26,102 nucleotides of DNA from contig JBCCZC010000020.1 of assembly GCA_039188505.1 (NCBI GenBank), forward strand, positions 1 through 26,102, read 5' to 3'. A program made the position numbers and the translations under genes. Below, piece after piece: positions 14,135-22,338 of this stretch. The DNA comes from JBCCZC01 sp039188505 (GTDB lineage: Bacteria; Pseudomonadota; Gammaproteobacteria; Xanthomonadales; SZUA-38). Every line of letters starts with the position of its first letter. Position 1 is the stretch's first letter. The notes below the pieces were generated by a model, which saw only the letters and a program-made list of their open reading frames with translations, had not been told where the DNA came from and ran no database searches.

Positions 14135-15379
14135 TTGTTCCGACCGATCGAACTGTACGTGGGCTTGCGCTACACGCGAGCCAAGCGGCGCAACCGGTTC
14201 ATTTCCTTCATCAGCGCGATTTCCATGCTGGGCATCGCGGTAGGTGTCACGGTATTGATCACTGTGATGTCGGTCATGAATGGCTTCGAGACGGAGCTGC
14301 GCGAGCGCATTCTGGGGATGGTGTCCCATGCGACGATCTCCAGCCAGAACGCGCGGCTGACGGAATGGCGCGAGCTGGTCGAGGATGCGAAGGAGGTGCC
14401 CGAAGTGCTGGGCGCCGCGCCCTATATCGAACGTGAAACGATGCTGAAGGGCTACGCGGTCAGCGGCGCCGTGGTGCGCGGCATCGACCCGGTCCTCGAG
14501 CAGACGGTTTCCGACGTAGGTGACCACGTGATCGACGGAGCGCTGACGGACCTCGAGTCCGGCGAGTTTCGCATCTTCCTCGGCGTCGACCTTGCCCGGG
14601 CCATGGGGCTTCGGGTCGGCGATTCGGTGACCGTGTTCGCGCCGGAGATCAGGTCCACGCCTGCCGGCGTGCTGCCGTCGGTGAAGCGCTTCACCGTCGC
14701 TGGCCTGTTCGGCGTGGGCATGCACGACTATGACCGGGGCATGGCGCTCGTCCACCTCGACGATGCTGCCCGGCTATTCCGCACCCGAGACGGCGTCAGC
14801 GGCGTGCGGATCAAGACCGCGGATCTCTTCCGCGCCTGGGAGGTCGCGGCGGACCTTCGCGACCGGCTCTCGGGTTTCTACCTGGTCCGGGACTGGACGC
14901 AGAGCCACGCGAATTTCTTCCGCGCCGTGCAGATGGAGAAGACGGTGATGTTCGTGATCATGTCGCTGATCATCGGCGTGGCCGCGTTCAACATCATCTC
15001 CACGCTCGTGATGACCGTGACGGACAAGCAGGCCGACATCGCCGTGCTTCGGACCATGGGCGCGAGCCCTGGGGCCGTCATGGGCATCTTCCTCGTGCTG
15101 GGCACGGTGATCGGCATCGTCGGCACCGGGCTGGGAGTCGCCGGCGGGGTGGCGCTGGCGAGCAACGTCGAGCACGTGGTGCCCTGGCTCGAGCGAACCT
15201 TCAACACCCAATTCCTCTCCGCCGACATCTACTACATCAGCGACCTGCCATCGGAAATGCGCTGGGCGGATGTCGGCAAGGTCGGGGTGCTTGCCTTTTT
15301 CCTCAGTGTCTTCGCGACCCTGTATCCGGCGTGGCGAGCTTCCCGGACCGATCCTGCGGAGGCGCTTCGCTATGAGTGA
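14135..15379 (+). CDS. lolC: Lipoprotein-releasing ABC transporter permease (LolC/LolE family)
   Basis: This 414-residue protein has MFRPIELYVGLRYTRAKRRNRFISFISAISMLGIAVGVTVLITVMSVMNGFE at the N-terminus, the classical LolC/E opening with the first membrane helix. A large periplasmic domain (about 50-265) is followed by three helices (VMFVIMSLIIGVAAFNIISTLVMTV, the AVMGIFLVLGTVIGIVGTGLGVAGG region, and VGVLAFFLSVFATLYPAWRA ending ...DPAEALRYE). It extracts mature lipoproteins from the inner membrane and passes them to LolA. The start is TTG at 14135 with GGGAG nine bases upstream. The stop overlaps lolD by eight bases. No second permease is adjacent, so it may act as a homodimer (LolF-like), or lolE may lie elsewhere. 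Confidence 0.95.
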   Translation: MFRPIELYVGLRYTRAKRRNRFISFISAISMLGIAVGVTVLITVMSVMNGFETELRERILGMVSHATISSQNARLTEWRELVEDAKEVPEVLGAAPYIERETMLKGYAVSGAVVRGIDPVLEQTVSDVGDHVIDGALTDLESGEFRIFLGVDLARAMGLRVGDSVTVFAPEIRSTPAGVLPSVKRFTVAGLFGVGMHDYDRGMALVHLDDAARLFRTRDGVSGVRIKTADLFRAWEVAADLRDRLSGFYLVRDWTQSHANFFRAVQMEKTVMFVIMSLIIGVAAFNIISTLVMTVTDKQADIAVLRTMGASPGAVMGIFLVLGTVIGIVGTGLGVAGGVALASNVEHVVPWLERTFNTQFLSADIYYISDLPSEMRWADVGKVGVLAFFLSVFATLYPAWRASRTDPAEALRYE

Positions 15380-16058
15380 CACATCGCCGGCGCTCGAGTG
15401 CATCGATCTGGCCAAATGCTACCGGCAGGGGCGCATGGAGGTGCCCGTGTTCGATGGCCTCGCGCTGTCGGTGGAGCAGGGCGAGCGGGTCGCGATCGTG
15501 GGCGCGTCGGGGGCTGGCAAGAGCACGCTGTTGCACCTCATGGGCGGCCTCGATCAGCCGACATCGGGCGAGGTGCGGGTGCTCGGCCAGTCCATGACGC
15601 GGCTGTCGAACCGCGCCCGGGGGCGGCTCCGCGGTGAGCACCTCGGCTTCGTCTACCAGTTCCACCATCTGCTGCCCGAATTCACGGCGCTCGAGAACGT
15701 CGCCATGCCGCTACTCATCGCAGGCACGCGCACGCCGGGCGCGCGCGAGCGCGCGGCCGACATGCTGGAGCGGGTCGGCCTCGATCACCGCCTCAAGCAC
15801 AAGCCCGGCGAGCTCTCGGGTGGTGAGCGGCAGCGGGCCGCGATCGCCCGCGCGCTCGTCCACCGGCCCGCGTGCGTGCTGGCTGACGAGCCCACCGGCA
15901 ATCTCGATGAGAAGACCGCCGATCGTGTTTTCGAACTGCTGCTGGAACTGAACCGTGCGCTCGAGACGAGCATCGTGATCGTGACCCATGATCGCCGCCT
16001 CGCACGCCACATGGACCGGACGCTGGAATTAACCGGAGGCGCGCTGCACGCGGCCTGA
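15372..16058 (+). CDS. lolD: Lipoprotein-releasing ABC transporter ATP-binding protein LolD
   Basis: This 228-residue ABC ATPase has Walker A GASGAGKS (44-51), a Q-loop in FVYQFHHLLPEFTALENV (the HHLLPEFTALENVAMPLL stretch is characteristic of LolD), signature LSGGERQR, Walker B CVLADEPTGNLD and the switch His in IVIVTHD. It energises the LolC permease encoded just upstream; the ATG lies within the end of lolC (ATGAGTGA). The length is usual for LolD. Confidence 0.96.
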   Translation: MSDTSPALECIDLAKCYRQGRMEVPVFDGLALSVEQGERVAIVGASGAGKSTLLHLMGGLDQPTSGEVRVLGQSMTRLSNRARGRLRGEHLGFVYQFHHLLPEFTALENVAMPLLIAGTRTPGARERAADMLERVGLDHRLKHKPGELSGGERQRAAIARALVHRPACVLADEPTGNLDEKTADRVFELLLELNRALETSIVIVTHDRRLARHMDRTLELTGGALHAA

Positions 16059-16139
16059 GCCGCGGCGCGCTCGACCTACGGCAGAGTGCCGGGCGGCTTT
16101 GCCGGCCCGGACACCCGCGCAGCGCAGGGAGGCGCGCGC

Positions 16140-18380
16140 ATGATCAGGTTCGCCACCGGATTCGTCCTTGGCGTCGTGCTCGCCGCTTGGGCGCCGATCG
16201 CGCTCAAGCTGGGCGCGCTCGCCGCATTGCCCGCCCTTCCCGGGCGCCGACGGCTCGTGCCGTTGCTGGCGGTACTCCTGGGTCTTGTCCGCTTCGAGGT
16301 CGCGCTCGACAGTCACCGCGGCGACGCGGTCCAGGCGCCGGCAAGGCTGACCTTCGCGGGCGTCGTGCACGGGCTTGTCGACCACGGCGCCAGGGGTGCC
16401 CGATTCACCGTGATCACCGACCGGGGCGGGCGTGCCGGTCGGCGCTTTCGGCTCTTCTGGCCGGACGCCCCGGCGACGCTTCTGGGCGGGGACCGGATCG
16501 TCGTGCGCGCCTCCGTGCGCCCGCCTCGCGGCCTGGCGAACCCGGGTGGATTCGATCTCGAGCAATGGGCTTTCAGCGAGCGGGTCACCGGCATGGGTTT
16601 CGTGGAGACAGGCCACCGGGCTCCCGGCGGTGACAGTCTGCGAGCCCGGATCGATCGCCGCCGCGGCTTGATCGCCCGGGACCTGCGGGCGACCCTCGGC
16701 GACGGCCCGGCGGGGCGGCTGCTGCCCGCGCTGGCCGTCGGCGATCGGGCGGGTCTGACTGCCGAAGACCGGGCGCTGCTCCAGGCGACCGGGACCCTCC
16801 ATCTGCTCGCCATTTCCGGCCTCCACATCGGTCTCGTGGCTGCCGGTGGCCTCGGCGCGGGGCGCTTCCTCTGGCCGATCTTCGGGCGTCGCTGGACCCG
16901 CAGAGGGTTCGGGCTCGCCTTCGCGCTGCCGCTTGCGGCCGCCTACACGGCGCTCGCGGGCCTGAGCGTTTCGGCGGTGCGGGCCTTCCTCATGTTCACG
17001 GTACTTGCCGTCACGTGGTGGAGCCGCGGACGGATCCGGCCGGCGAGCGGGCTGCTGCTGGCGGCCGCCGTGCTGCTGCTGGCCCGGCCGGAGAGCGTCG
17101 CTGGCGCAGGCTTCTGGCTATCCTTCGTCGCCGCGATCCTCGTGGCCCTCGTCGGTCAGGCTGCCGGACGGAGCGTCTTCGCAATTCTCCGGCTCCAGCT
17201 CGCTGTATGCCTGCTCCAGCGACCGGTCCTTGGCGCCTTTGGTCTGCCGATGAGTGCCAGCGCCCCCATCGTCAACATCCCGGCCATACCCTGGGTGGGG
17301 TGGGCAATCGTGCCGCCGTTGCTGCTGTCGATCGCCCTGGCGCCGTTTGCGCCGCCCCTCGCGGCAGCCCTGCTGGTGGTGGCCTCGTGGGCGCTGGACG
17401 GTTTCCACCGTGCGCTGGTCTGGGTCGGCGCCTGGGCCGGTCAGCCGCTACCGGTCGTGGCGGATGCCGGCGCGATGGTACTGCTCCTTGCGGGCGCCGC
17501 AGCGATCCTGCTGCCGCGGACCGTCGGTGTCCGCGCCGCGGGCCTGGCCCTGGTCCTGCTATCTCTCGTGCCGCGCACGTCCCAGACGCCGGATGGCACC
17601 CTGGATCTTCACGTGCTGGACGTTGGCCAGGGCCTGGCCGCGCTGGTCGAAGTGGAGGGACGCTGGCTGCTTTACGATGCCGGGCCGCGATCCCGTTCGG
17701 GCTGGTCGGCCGGCGCCGCGGTCGTGCTGCCGTTTCTGGATCGATCGGGCGTTGGGTCCCTCGACGCCGCGGTGATCAGCCATGGCGATGCGGACCACGC
17801 AGGCGGGTGGTCCGACGTTGCCGGCCGACTGCCCGGTCGGCCCTGGACCTCCGCGGCCGAGCTCGGTCGGCCGTGCGCGGTCGGGAACGGCTGGCGCTGG
17901 GGCGAGGCCCGCTTCGAATTCCTCCACCCAACCGTGGGCCTACCCTACCTCGGCAACGACAGCTCCTGCGTGCTGCTCATCGAATATCGCGGCTCGCGCG
18001 TCCTACTCCCGGGCGACGTGTCGAGTGCGGTCGAGGCGCGCCTGATCGAGCAACTGGGTCCAATCGACGTCCTCGTGGCCGGGCACCACGGCAGCGCTTC
18101 GTCCTCCTCACCGGCCTTCCTCGCCGCGACCCGGCCGGCGCTGACCATCTTCGCCCACGGCTACGGCAACCGCTTCGGCATGCCGCGACCGGACGTGCTC
18201 GAACGCTTCGCCGGTCGACGGGTGCTGAGCACGGCGGCCTGCGGCCACCTCCACCTGCGCGTGCACGGGGGTGCGGTCGAACTGCTGCAGGCGGAGCGGC
18301 AGCAGCGCCGACGCCGCTGGCATCCGACCGCTCAAGACGATGGGCACGAAAACCAGTATGATTGCGCCCCGCAGCGGTAA
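16140..18380 (+). CDS. comEC: DNA internalization/competence protein ComEC/Rec2
   Basis: This 746-residue inner-membrane protein has N-terminal helices and a DUF4131-like region (about 1-150, containing ANPGGFDLEQWAFSERVTGMGFV), then the Competence domain with LLAISGLHIGLVAAGG and YTALAGLSVSAVRAFLMFTVLAVTWWSRGR and many helices. A C-terminal metallo-beta-lactamase-like domain has LHVLDVGQGLAALVE, ISHGDADHAGGW (about residue 547 onward), VLLPGDVSS and VLVAGHHGSASSSS. ComEC forms the channel that takes single-stranded DNA into the cytoplasm during transformation. The ATG at 16140 has GGGAGG about eight bases upstream. It lies between lolD and exbB, a placement seen in related gammaproteobacteria. 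The full set of domains suggests a working gene, although no other competence genes are in the window. Confidence 0.96.
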   Translation: MIRFATGFVLGVVLAAWAPIALKLGALAALPALPGRRRLVPLLAVLLGLVRFEVALDSHRGDAVQAPARLTFAGVVHGLVDHGARGARFTVITDRGGRAGRRFRLFWPDAPATLLGGDRIVVRASVRPPRGLANPGGFDLEQWAFSERVTGMGFVETGHRAPGGDSLRARIDRRRGLIARDLRATLGDGPAGRLLPALAVGDRAGLTAEDRALLQATGTLHLLAISGLHIGLVAAGGLGAGRFLWPIFGRRWTRRGFGLAFALPLAAAYTALAGLSVSAVRAFLMFTVLAVTWWSRGRIRPASGLLLAAAVLLLARPESVAGAGFWLSFVAAILVALVGQAAGRSVFAILRLQLAVCLLQRPVLGAFGLPMSASAPIVNIPAIPWVGWAIVPPLLLSIALAPFAPPLAAALLVVASWALDGFHRALVWVGAWAGQPLPVVADAGAMVLLLAGAAAILLPRTVGVRAAGLALVLLSLVPRTSQTPDGTLDLHVLDVGQGLAALVEVEGRWLLYDAGPRSRSGWSAGAAVVLPFLDRSGVGSLDAAVISHGDADHAGGWSDVAGRLPGRPWTSAAELGRPCAVGNGWRWGEARFEFLHPTVGLPYLGNDSSCVLLIEYRGSRVLLPGDVSSAVEARLIEQLGPIDVLVAGHHGSASSSSPAFLAATRPALTIFAHGYGNRFGMPRPDVLERFAGRRVLSTAACGHLHLRVHGGAVELLQAERQQRRRRWHPTAQDDGHENQYDCAPQR

Positions 18381-18418
18381 CGACGGTCCAGCGCACGAGC
18401 GCAGGCCGTTCCGCGCCG

Positions 18419-18446
18419 CCAGCGCGATCTTCAGGGGGATCGCTGG
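18419..18446. other. Imperfect hairpin between comEC and exbB
   Basis: CCAGCGCGATC and GATCGCTGG form a nine-pair stem with a two-base bulge, in the 101-base gap before exbB. No T-run follows, so it is not an obvious terminator; it could modulate expression of the exbB-msbA-lpxK unit. It may be chance in GC-rich DNA. Confidence 0.3.
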
Positions 18447-18481
18447 CAACCCCGACAACAGCAACCGGAGCCTGACCAGAC

Positions 18482-19105
18482 GTGCTGGAGTTCATCATTG
18501 CGGGAGGGTGGCTGATGGCGCCCATCCTCCTCTGTTCCGCGATTGCCCTGGGCATCACCCTCGAACGCTTCTGGACCCTGCGACCCAAGAGCGTCATTCC
18601 AGCCGACCTCGGCGACCAGGTCCGCAGCTGGGCCGTCAGCAAGAAGCTCGATAACAAGCACATCGATGCGCTGGCCGAAAACTCGCCGCTCGGTCGTATC
18701 CTCGCAGCCGCCCTGCGCAATCGGAAACGCAGCCGGGAAATCATCAAGGAGGCCGTCGAGGATACGGGCCGCCACGTCGTGCACGAGCTCGAACGCTACC
18801 TGAACGCGCTCGGCACCATCGCCGGCATTACCCCTCTCCTCGGGCTGCTCGGCACGGTGATCGGCATGATCAAGGTGTTCAGCGCGATCATGGCCTTCGG
18901 CGTGGGCGACGCCAACCAGCTCGCCGGCGGCATTTCGCAGGCCCTGATCACCACTGCCGCGGGCTTGAGCGTCGCGATTCCCGCCTTCTTCTTCCACCGC
19001 TACTTCCAGGCGCGGGTCGCGCGGCTCGTGGTCGAGATGGAACAGCAGGCCATCGCGCTTGTCGACGCGCTCGACGCCGGCTCGGGGCGGTCGAAGCAGG
19101 CATGA
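18482..19105 (+). CDS. exbB: MotA/TolQ/ExbB proton channel family protein
   Basis: This 207-residue protein begins with a membrane helix (FIIAGGWLMAPILLCSAIALGITLERFW). After a cytoplasmic loop (about 35-100) it has the conserved pair of helices containing LNALGTIAGITPLLGLLGTVIGMIKVFSAI and ISQALITTAAGLSVAIPAFFFHRYF, the family hallmark. With ExbD it would form a proton-driven motor. The TonB partner and substrate are not encoded here. In several gammaproteobacteria this exbB-exbD pair precedes msbA-lpxK, as here. The start is GTG at 18482, with GGAG (18465-18468) upstream; the stop overlaps exbD by four bases. Confidence 0.93.
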   Translation: MLEFIIAGGWLMAPILLCSAIALGITLERFWTLRPKSVIPADLGDQVRSWAVSKKLDNKHIDALAENSPLGRILAAALRNRKRSREIIKEAVEDTGRHVVHELERYLNALGTIAGITPLLGLLGTVIGMIKVFSAIMAFGVGDANQLAGGISQALITTAAGLSVAIPAFFFHRYFQARVARLVVEMEQQAIALVDALDAGSGRSKQA

Positions 19106-19518
19106 AGCTGCAGGATCGGTCCCGGGAGAACCTGGACATCAATCTGACGCCACTGATCGACGTGGTGTTCCTGCTGCTGATCTTCTTCATGGTCACGACG
19201 ACCTTCGAGCGGAACGCGCGGCTGAAGATCGACCTGCCCGAGGCCAGCCAGGACGCCGTCGCCGAGGTCTCGGCACCGCTGGAGATCGCGGTCAGCGAAG
19301 AGGGTCGGATCTACGTCAACGGCAACGAGGTCCTGAGCACGGACGCCGATGCCCTGCGCGCCGCCATTGCCGACGCGGCCGGCGACGACCGGGAGCAGCA
19401 GGTCACGATCCGGGCCGACGCCCGCACGGCACACCAGCACGTGGTCACGGTAATGGATGCGGTGGGGCGGCTCGGCTTCGCCAACCTTACGATCGCGACC
19501 ACGCCCGCGGAAGGCTGA
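19102..19518 (+). CDS. exbD: ExbD/TolR family biopolymer transport protein
   Basis: This 138-residue protein has a short cytoplasmic N-terminus and one membrane helix, INLTPLIDVVFLLLIFFMV, with the protonatable Asp20 essential in this family. A periplasmic domain follows (LKIDLPEASQ ... YVNGNEVLSTDADALRAAI ... IRADARTAHQHVVTVMDAVGRLGFANLTIAT). It is coupled to exbB by an ATGA overlap and to msbA by a one-base TGATG overlap, which suggests one translational unit with lipid A export. Confidence 0.95.
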   Translation: MKLQDRSRENLDINLTPLIDVVFLLLIFFMVTTTFERNARLKIDLPEASQDAVAEVSAPLEIAVSEEGRIYVNGNEVLSTDADALRAAIADAAGDDREQQVTIRADARTAHQHVVTVMDAVGRLGFANLTIATTPAEG

Positions 19519-21317
19519 TGACGCCGGGGGCGGCGGGACCGCCGGAGCCCCGCGACGGCGCAGCAACTTGGCCGATCTACCGGCGTCTGCTCGGCTACAC
19601 CGGGCGCTATCTGCCGATCTTCTTTCTGGCCCTCGGCGGCATGATCGTCGACGCGGCGGCGACGGCCGGCTTCGCGGCGATGCTCGAACCCATCCTCGAC
19701 GAGGCGTTGCTCGCCCGCGATCCGGACGTCATCGCCACGCTGCCGCTGCTGCTGGTGGCGCTCTTCGTCTGCCGCGGCATCGGCAGCTTCGTGGCCGAGT
19801 ACGGCATGGCGACGGCCGGCCGGAGCGTGATCCGCGACCTGCGTCGAGAGCTGTTCGAGCGTTACCTCGTACTTCCGGCCGCCTACTACGATCGGCATCC
19901 TCCCGGTCGCTTCATCGCCCGCCTTACCTACAACATCGAGCAGGTCGCGGAAGCCAGCACGAGCGCCATCACGGTGACCTGCCGTGACTTCTTCTACATC
20001 GTCTTCCTGCTGCTCGTGATGTTTCTCCAGAGCGTGACCCTGACGGTCGCCTCGCTCCTGATCGGCCCGGGCCTCGCGCTGCTCATCTTCTACGTGAGTC
20101 GTCGCTTCCGGCGCCTGTCTCGGAAAATCCAGCGATCGGTGGGCGACGTGTCGCATCGGACCGCCGAGATCGTGACCGGTCACCGGGAGGTGAAGATCTA
20201 CGGCGCCCGGGCGTCTGAGCAGGGTGTCTTCGACGACCTCAACGAGGACAACCGCCGGCAGCACCTCAAGCTGGTCGCAACGAAGGCAGCGAGCACCTCG
20301 CTGACGCAGCTGGCCGCAGGTGGTGCCCTGGCCGGGATCGTCTTCGTCGCAACCCGGGACGCGATGCTCGAGACGATGACGCCGGGCTCCTTCGTGACGT
20401 TCATGACGGCCATGCTCGGCATCCTGCCGTCGTTGAAGCGCCTGACAAACGTCCACGTCATGATTCAGAAGGGCGTGGCGGCCGCCGACAGTGTTTTCGA
20501 GGTCCTGGACCAGCCGGCGGAGCAGGGCGGTGGCTCGGAGCCCATCGGTTCGGTACGCGGCGAACTCGCCTTCGACGGGCTCACGCTACGCTACGACTCG
20601 GACGCAGCACCGGCCCTCGACGATGTCAGCTTCACCGCCCAGCCCGGGACCGTGACGGCGGTCGTTGGCCGCTCCGGCAGCGGCAAGACCTCGCTTGTCA
20701 GCCTGCTCGCCCGATTCTACGAGCCGACGGCGGGTCGCATTCTCCTCGACGGACACGCCATCGATTCGTTCGACCTGGAGGCGTATCGCCGACAGCTGGC
20801 CTGGGTCGGTCAGGACGTCGTGCTCTTCGACGACACCGTGGCCGGAAACGTCGCTTTCGGCGCGCTGGCGGGGGCGAGCGAGGCCGATATCACCGCGGCG
20901 CTCGGCGCGGCCGGCGCGATGGAATTTGTCGAGCGCTTGCCGGCGGGACTCGGAACGCGGCTGGGCGAGGGTGGTGCCCAGCTGTCCGGCGGGCAGCGCC
21001 AGCGTATCGCGATCGCTCGAGCCATGCTCCGGGACGCGCCGATCCTGCTCCTTGACGAAGCCACCTCTGCCCTCGATACGGCGGCGGAGCGGGTCGTCCA
21101 GGAGGCCCTCGCGCGGGTGATGAAGAGCAAGACGACAATTGTGGTCGCCCACCGCCTCTCGACGGTGGAGAGCGCCGACCAGGTGATCGTGCTCGATGAG
21201 GGCCGGGTCGTCGAGCAGGGCAAGCACGCCCAGCTGCTCGATCAGGGTGGGGTGTACGCCACGCTTTACCGCACGGGGTTCCGAGATCCGGCGGATCGGG
21301 CCAAGGACCGTGGCTGA
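19518..21317 (+). CDS. msbA: Lipid A export ABC transporter MsbA
   Basis: This 599-residue half-transporter combines a six-helix type IV exporter domain (about 20-330; AYYDRHPPGRFIARLTYNIEQVAEASTSAI and ERYLVLPAAYY are typical) with a nucleotide-binding domain. The latter has Walker A GRSGSGKTS (about 384), Q-loop WVGQDVVLFDDTVAGNVAF, signature QLSGGQRQRIAIARAML, Walker B ILLLDEATSALD and switch IVVAHRLSTVE. As a homodimer it flips core-lipid A across the inner membrane. It directly precedes lpxK with an eight-base overlap, the conserved msbA-lpxK order. Confidence 0.95.
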   Translation: MTPGAAGPPEPRDGAATWPIYRRLLGYTGRYLPIFFLALGGMIVDAAATAGFAAMLEPILDEALLARDPDVIATLPLLLVALFVCRGIGSFVAEYGMATAGRSVIRDLRRELFERYLVLPAAYYDRHPPGRFIARLTYNIEQVAEASTSAITVTCRDFFYIVFLLLVMFLQSVTLTVASLLIGPGLALLIFYVSRRFRRLSRKIQRSVGDVSHRTAEIVTGHREVKIYGARASEQGVFDDLNEDNRRQHLKLVATKAASTSLTQLAAGGALAGIVFVATRDAMLETMTPGSFVTFMTAMLGILPSLKRLTNVHVMIQKGVAAADSVFEVLDQPAEQGGGSEPIGSVRGELAFDGLTLRYDSDAAPALDDVSFTAQPGTVTAVVGRSGSGKTSLVSLLARFYEPTAGRILLDGHAIDSFDLEAYRRQLAWVGQDVVLFDDTVAGNVAFGALAGASEADITAALGAAGAMEFVERLPAGLGTRLGEGGAQLSGGQRQRIAIARAMLRDAPILLLDEATSALDTAAERVVQEALARVMKSKTTIVVAHRLSTVESADQVIVLDEGRVVEQGKHAQLLDQGGVYATLYRTGFRDPADRAKDRG

Positions 21318-22338
21318 GGCGCCTCGGGCCGGGCTGCGTGGCCGCCTCGAGCGGTACCTGAACGAGGTCTGGTATGGCGACCGCCGGCCGGCAGCCTGGC
21401 TGCGACTCCTCGAAGGCGTGCACGGCGGGCTGGCCCGAAGGCGGACCCGCCCACCGCGCCAGGCGACGGAGGACCTACCGCCCATCATTGTTGTCGGCAA
21501 CCTCACTGCGGGCGGGACCGGCAAGTCACCGCTCGTGATCTGGCTGGCGGGCCGGGCCCGGGGGCTCTGCTTTCGTCCGGGCATCATCAGCCGTGGCCAC
21601 GGTGGTCGACCCCAGGAGGCGCCGCGCTTCGTGGACGCCCGGACGGATCCAGCGGAGGTCGGCGACGAACCGGTGATGCTCGCCCGCGAGACCGGCGTGC
21701 CCGTCGTGGTCTGTCGGCATCGGCTGGAGGCGGCCCGGGCGATCGCCGGTGAGGTCGACCTGATCATCGCCGACGACGGCCTGCAGCATCGGGCGCTGCC
21801 CCGCGCCTACGAGATCGTCGTGCGGGACGCGGTCAGAGGCTTCGGCAACGGTCGACTGCTACCCGCGGGTCCGCTCCGCGAGCCGGTCGATCGCCTGGAA
21901 TCCGTTGACCTCGTCATCGACGGCGGTTCGCCTGACGGCCTGCAGCTGCAGCCGGAGGCCCTAGTGCACCTGCGGACGGAGCAGAGCGAGCGCCTTGATG
22001 CGCTGAGGAACCGCGCCAGCGTTCACGCGGTCGCGGGAATCGGCAATCCCGATCGGTTCTTCGCCGATCTCGAGGGCGCCGTCGGGCGAAGCGTCGTGCG
22101 ACACGCTTTTCCCGACCACTGGGCGTTCGCTCGAACCGATCTGGCTGACCTCGAGACGGCGTGTGTCGTGATGACCGCCAAGGACGCCGTAAAATGCTCC
22201 GAATTCGCGGGCGAGGACTGGTGGCGCCTCGCGTCCCGGCCGGTGCTTGCCGAGCCTGCCGAGACGGCGATCACGACCTGGCTGCGGAGCCTGCGCGGCG
22301 ACGCCACCCAACCCGATGCGAGTGATCAGCATGAGTGA
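21310..22338 (+). CDS. lpxK: Tetraacyldisaccharide 4'-kinase LpxK
   Basis: This 342-residue enzyme phosphorylates the 4' position of the lipid A disaccharide. Family features are a membrane-proximal N-terminus with WYGDRRPAAWLRLLEGVHGG, the P-loop variant VVGNLTAGGTGKSP (about 61-74), ISRGHGG, GDEPVMLARETGVPVVVCRHR, IIADDGLQHRALPRAYEIVV and GRLLPAGPLREP. The start is a GTG inside the end of msbA (GTGGCTGA). The stop overlaps the kdsB-phosphatase gene by eight bases. The small Trm112-like gene often found between lpxK and kdsB is absent here. Confidence 0.95.
   Translation: MAEAPRAGLRGRLERYLNEVWYGDRRPAAWLRLLEGVHGGLARRRTRPPRQATEDLPPIIVVGNLTAGGTGKSPLVIWLAGRARGLCFRPGIISRGHGGRPQEAPRFVDARTDPAEVGDEPVMLARETGVPVVVCRHRLEAARAIAGEVDLIIADDGLQHRALPRAYEIVVRDAVRGFGNGRLLPAGPLREPVDRLESVDLVIDGGSPDGLQLQPEALVHLRTEQSERLDALRNRASVHAVAGIGNPDRFFADLEGAVGRSVVRHAFPDHWAFARTDLADLETACVVMTAKDAVKCSEFAGEDWWRLASRPVLAEPAETAITTWLRSLRGDATQPDASDQHE

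Noticed and set aside
17015..18361. 448-codon plus-strand frame inside comEC in another register
   Set aside because: It is Arg/Gly/Ala-rich and featureless, and lies entirely within the ComEC coding region.
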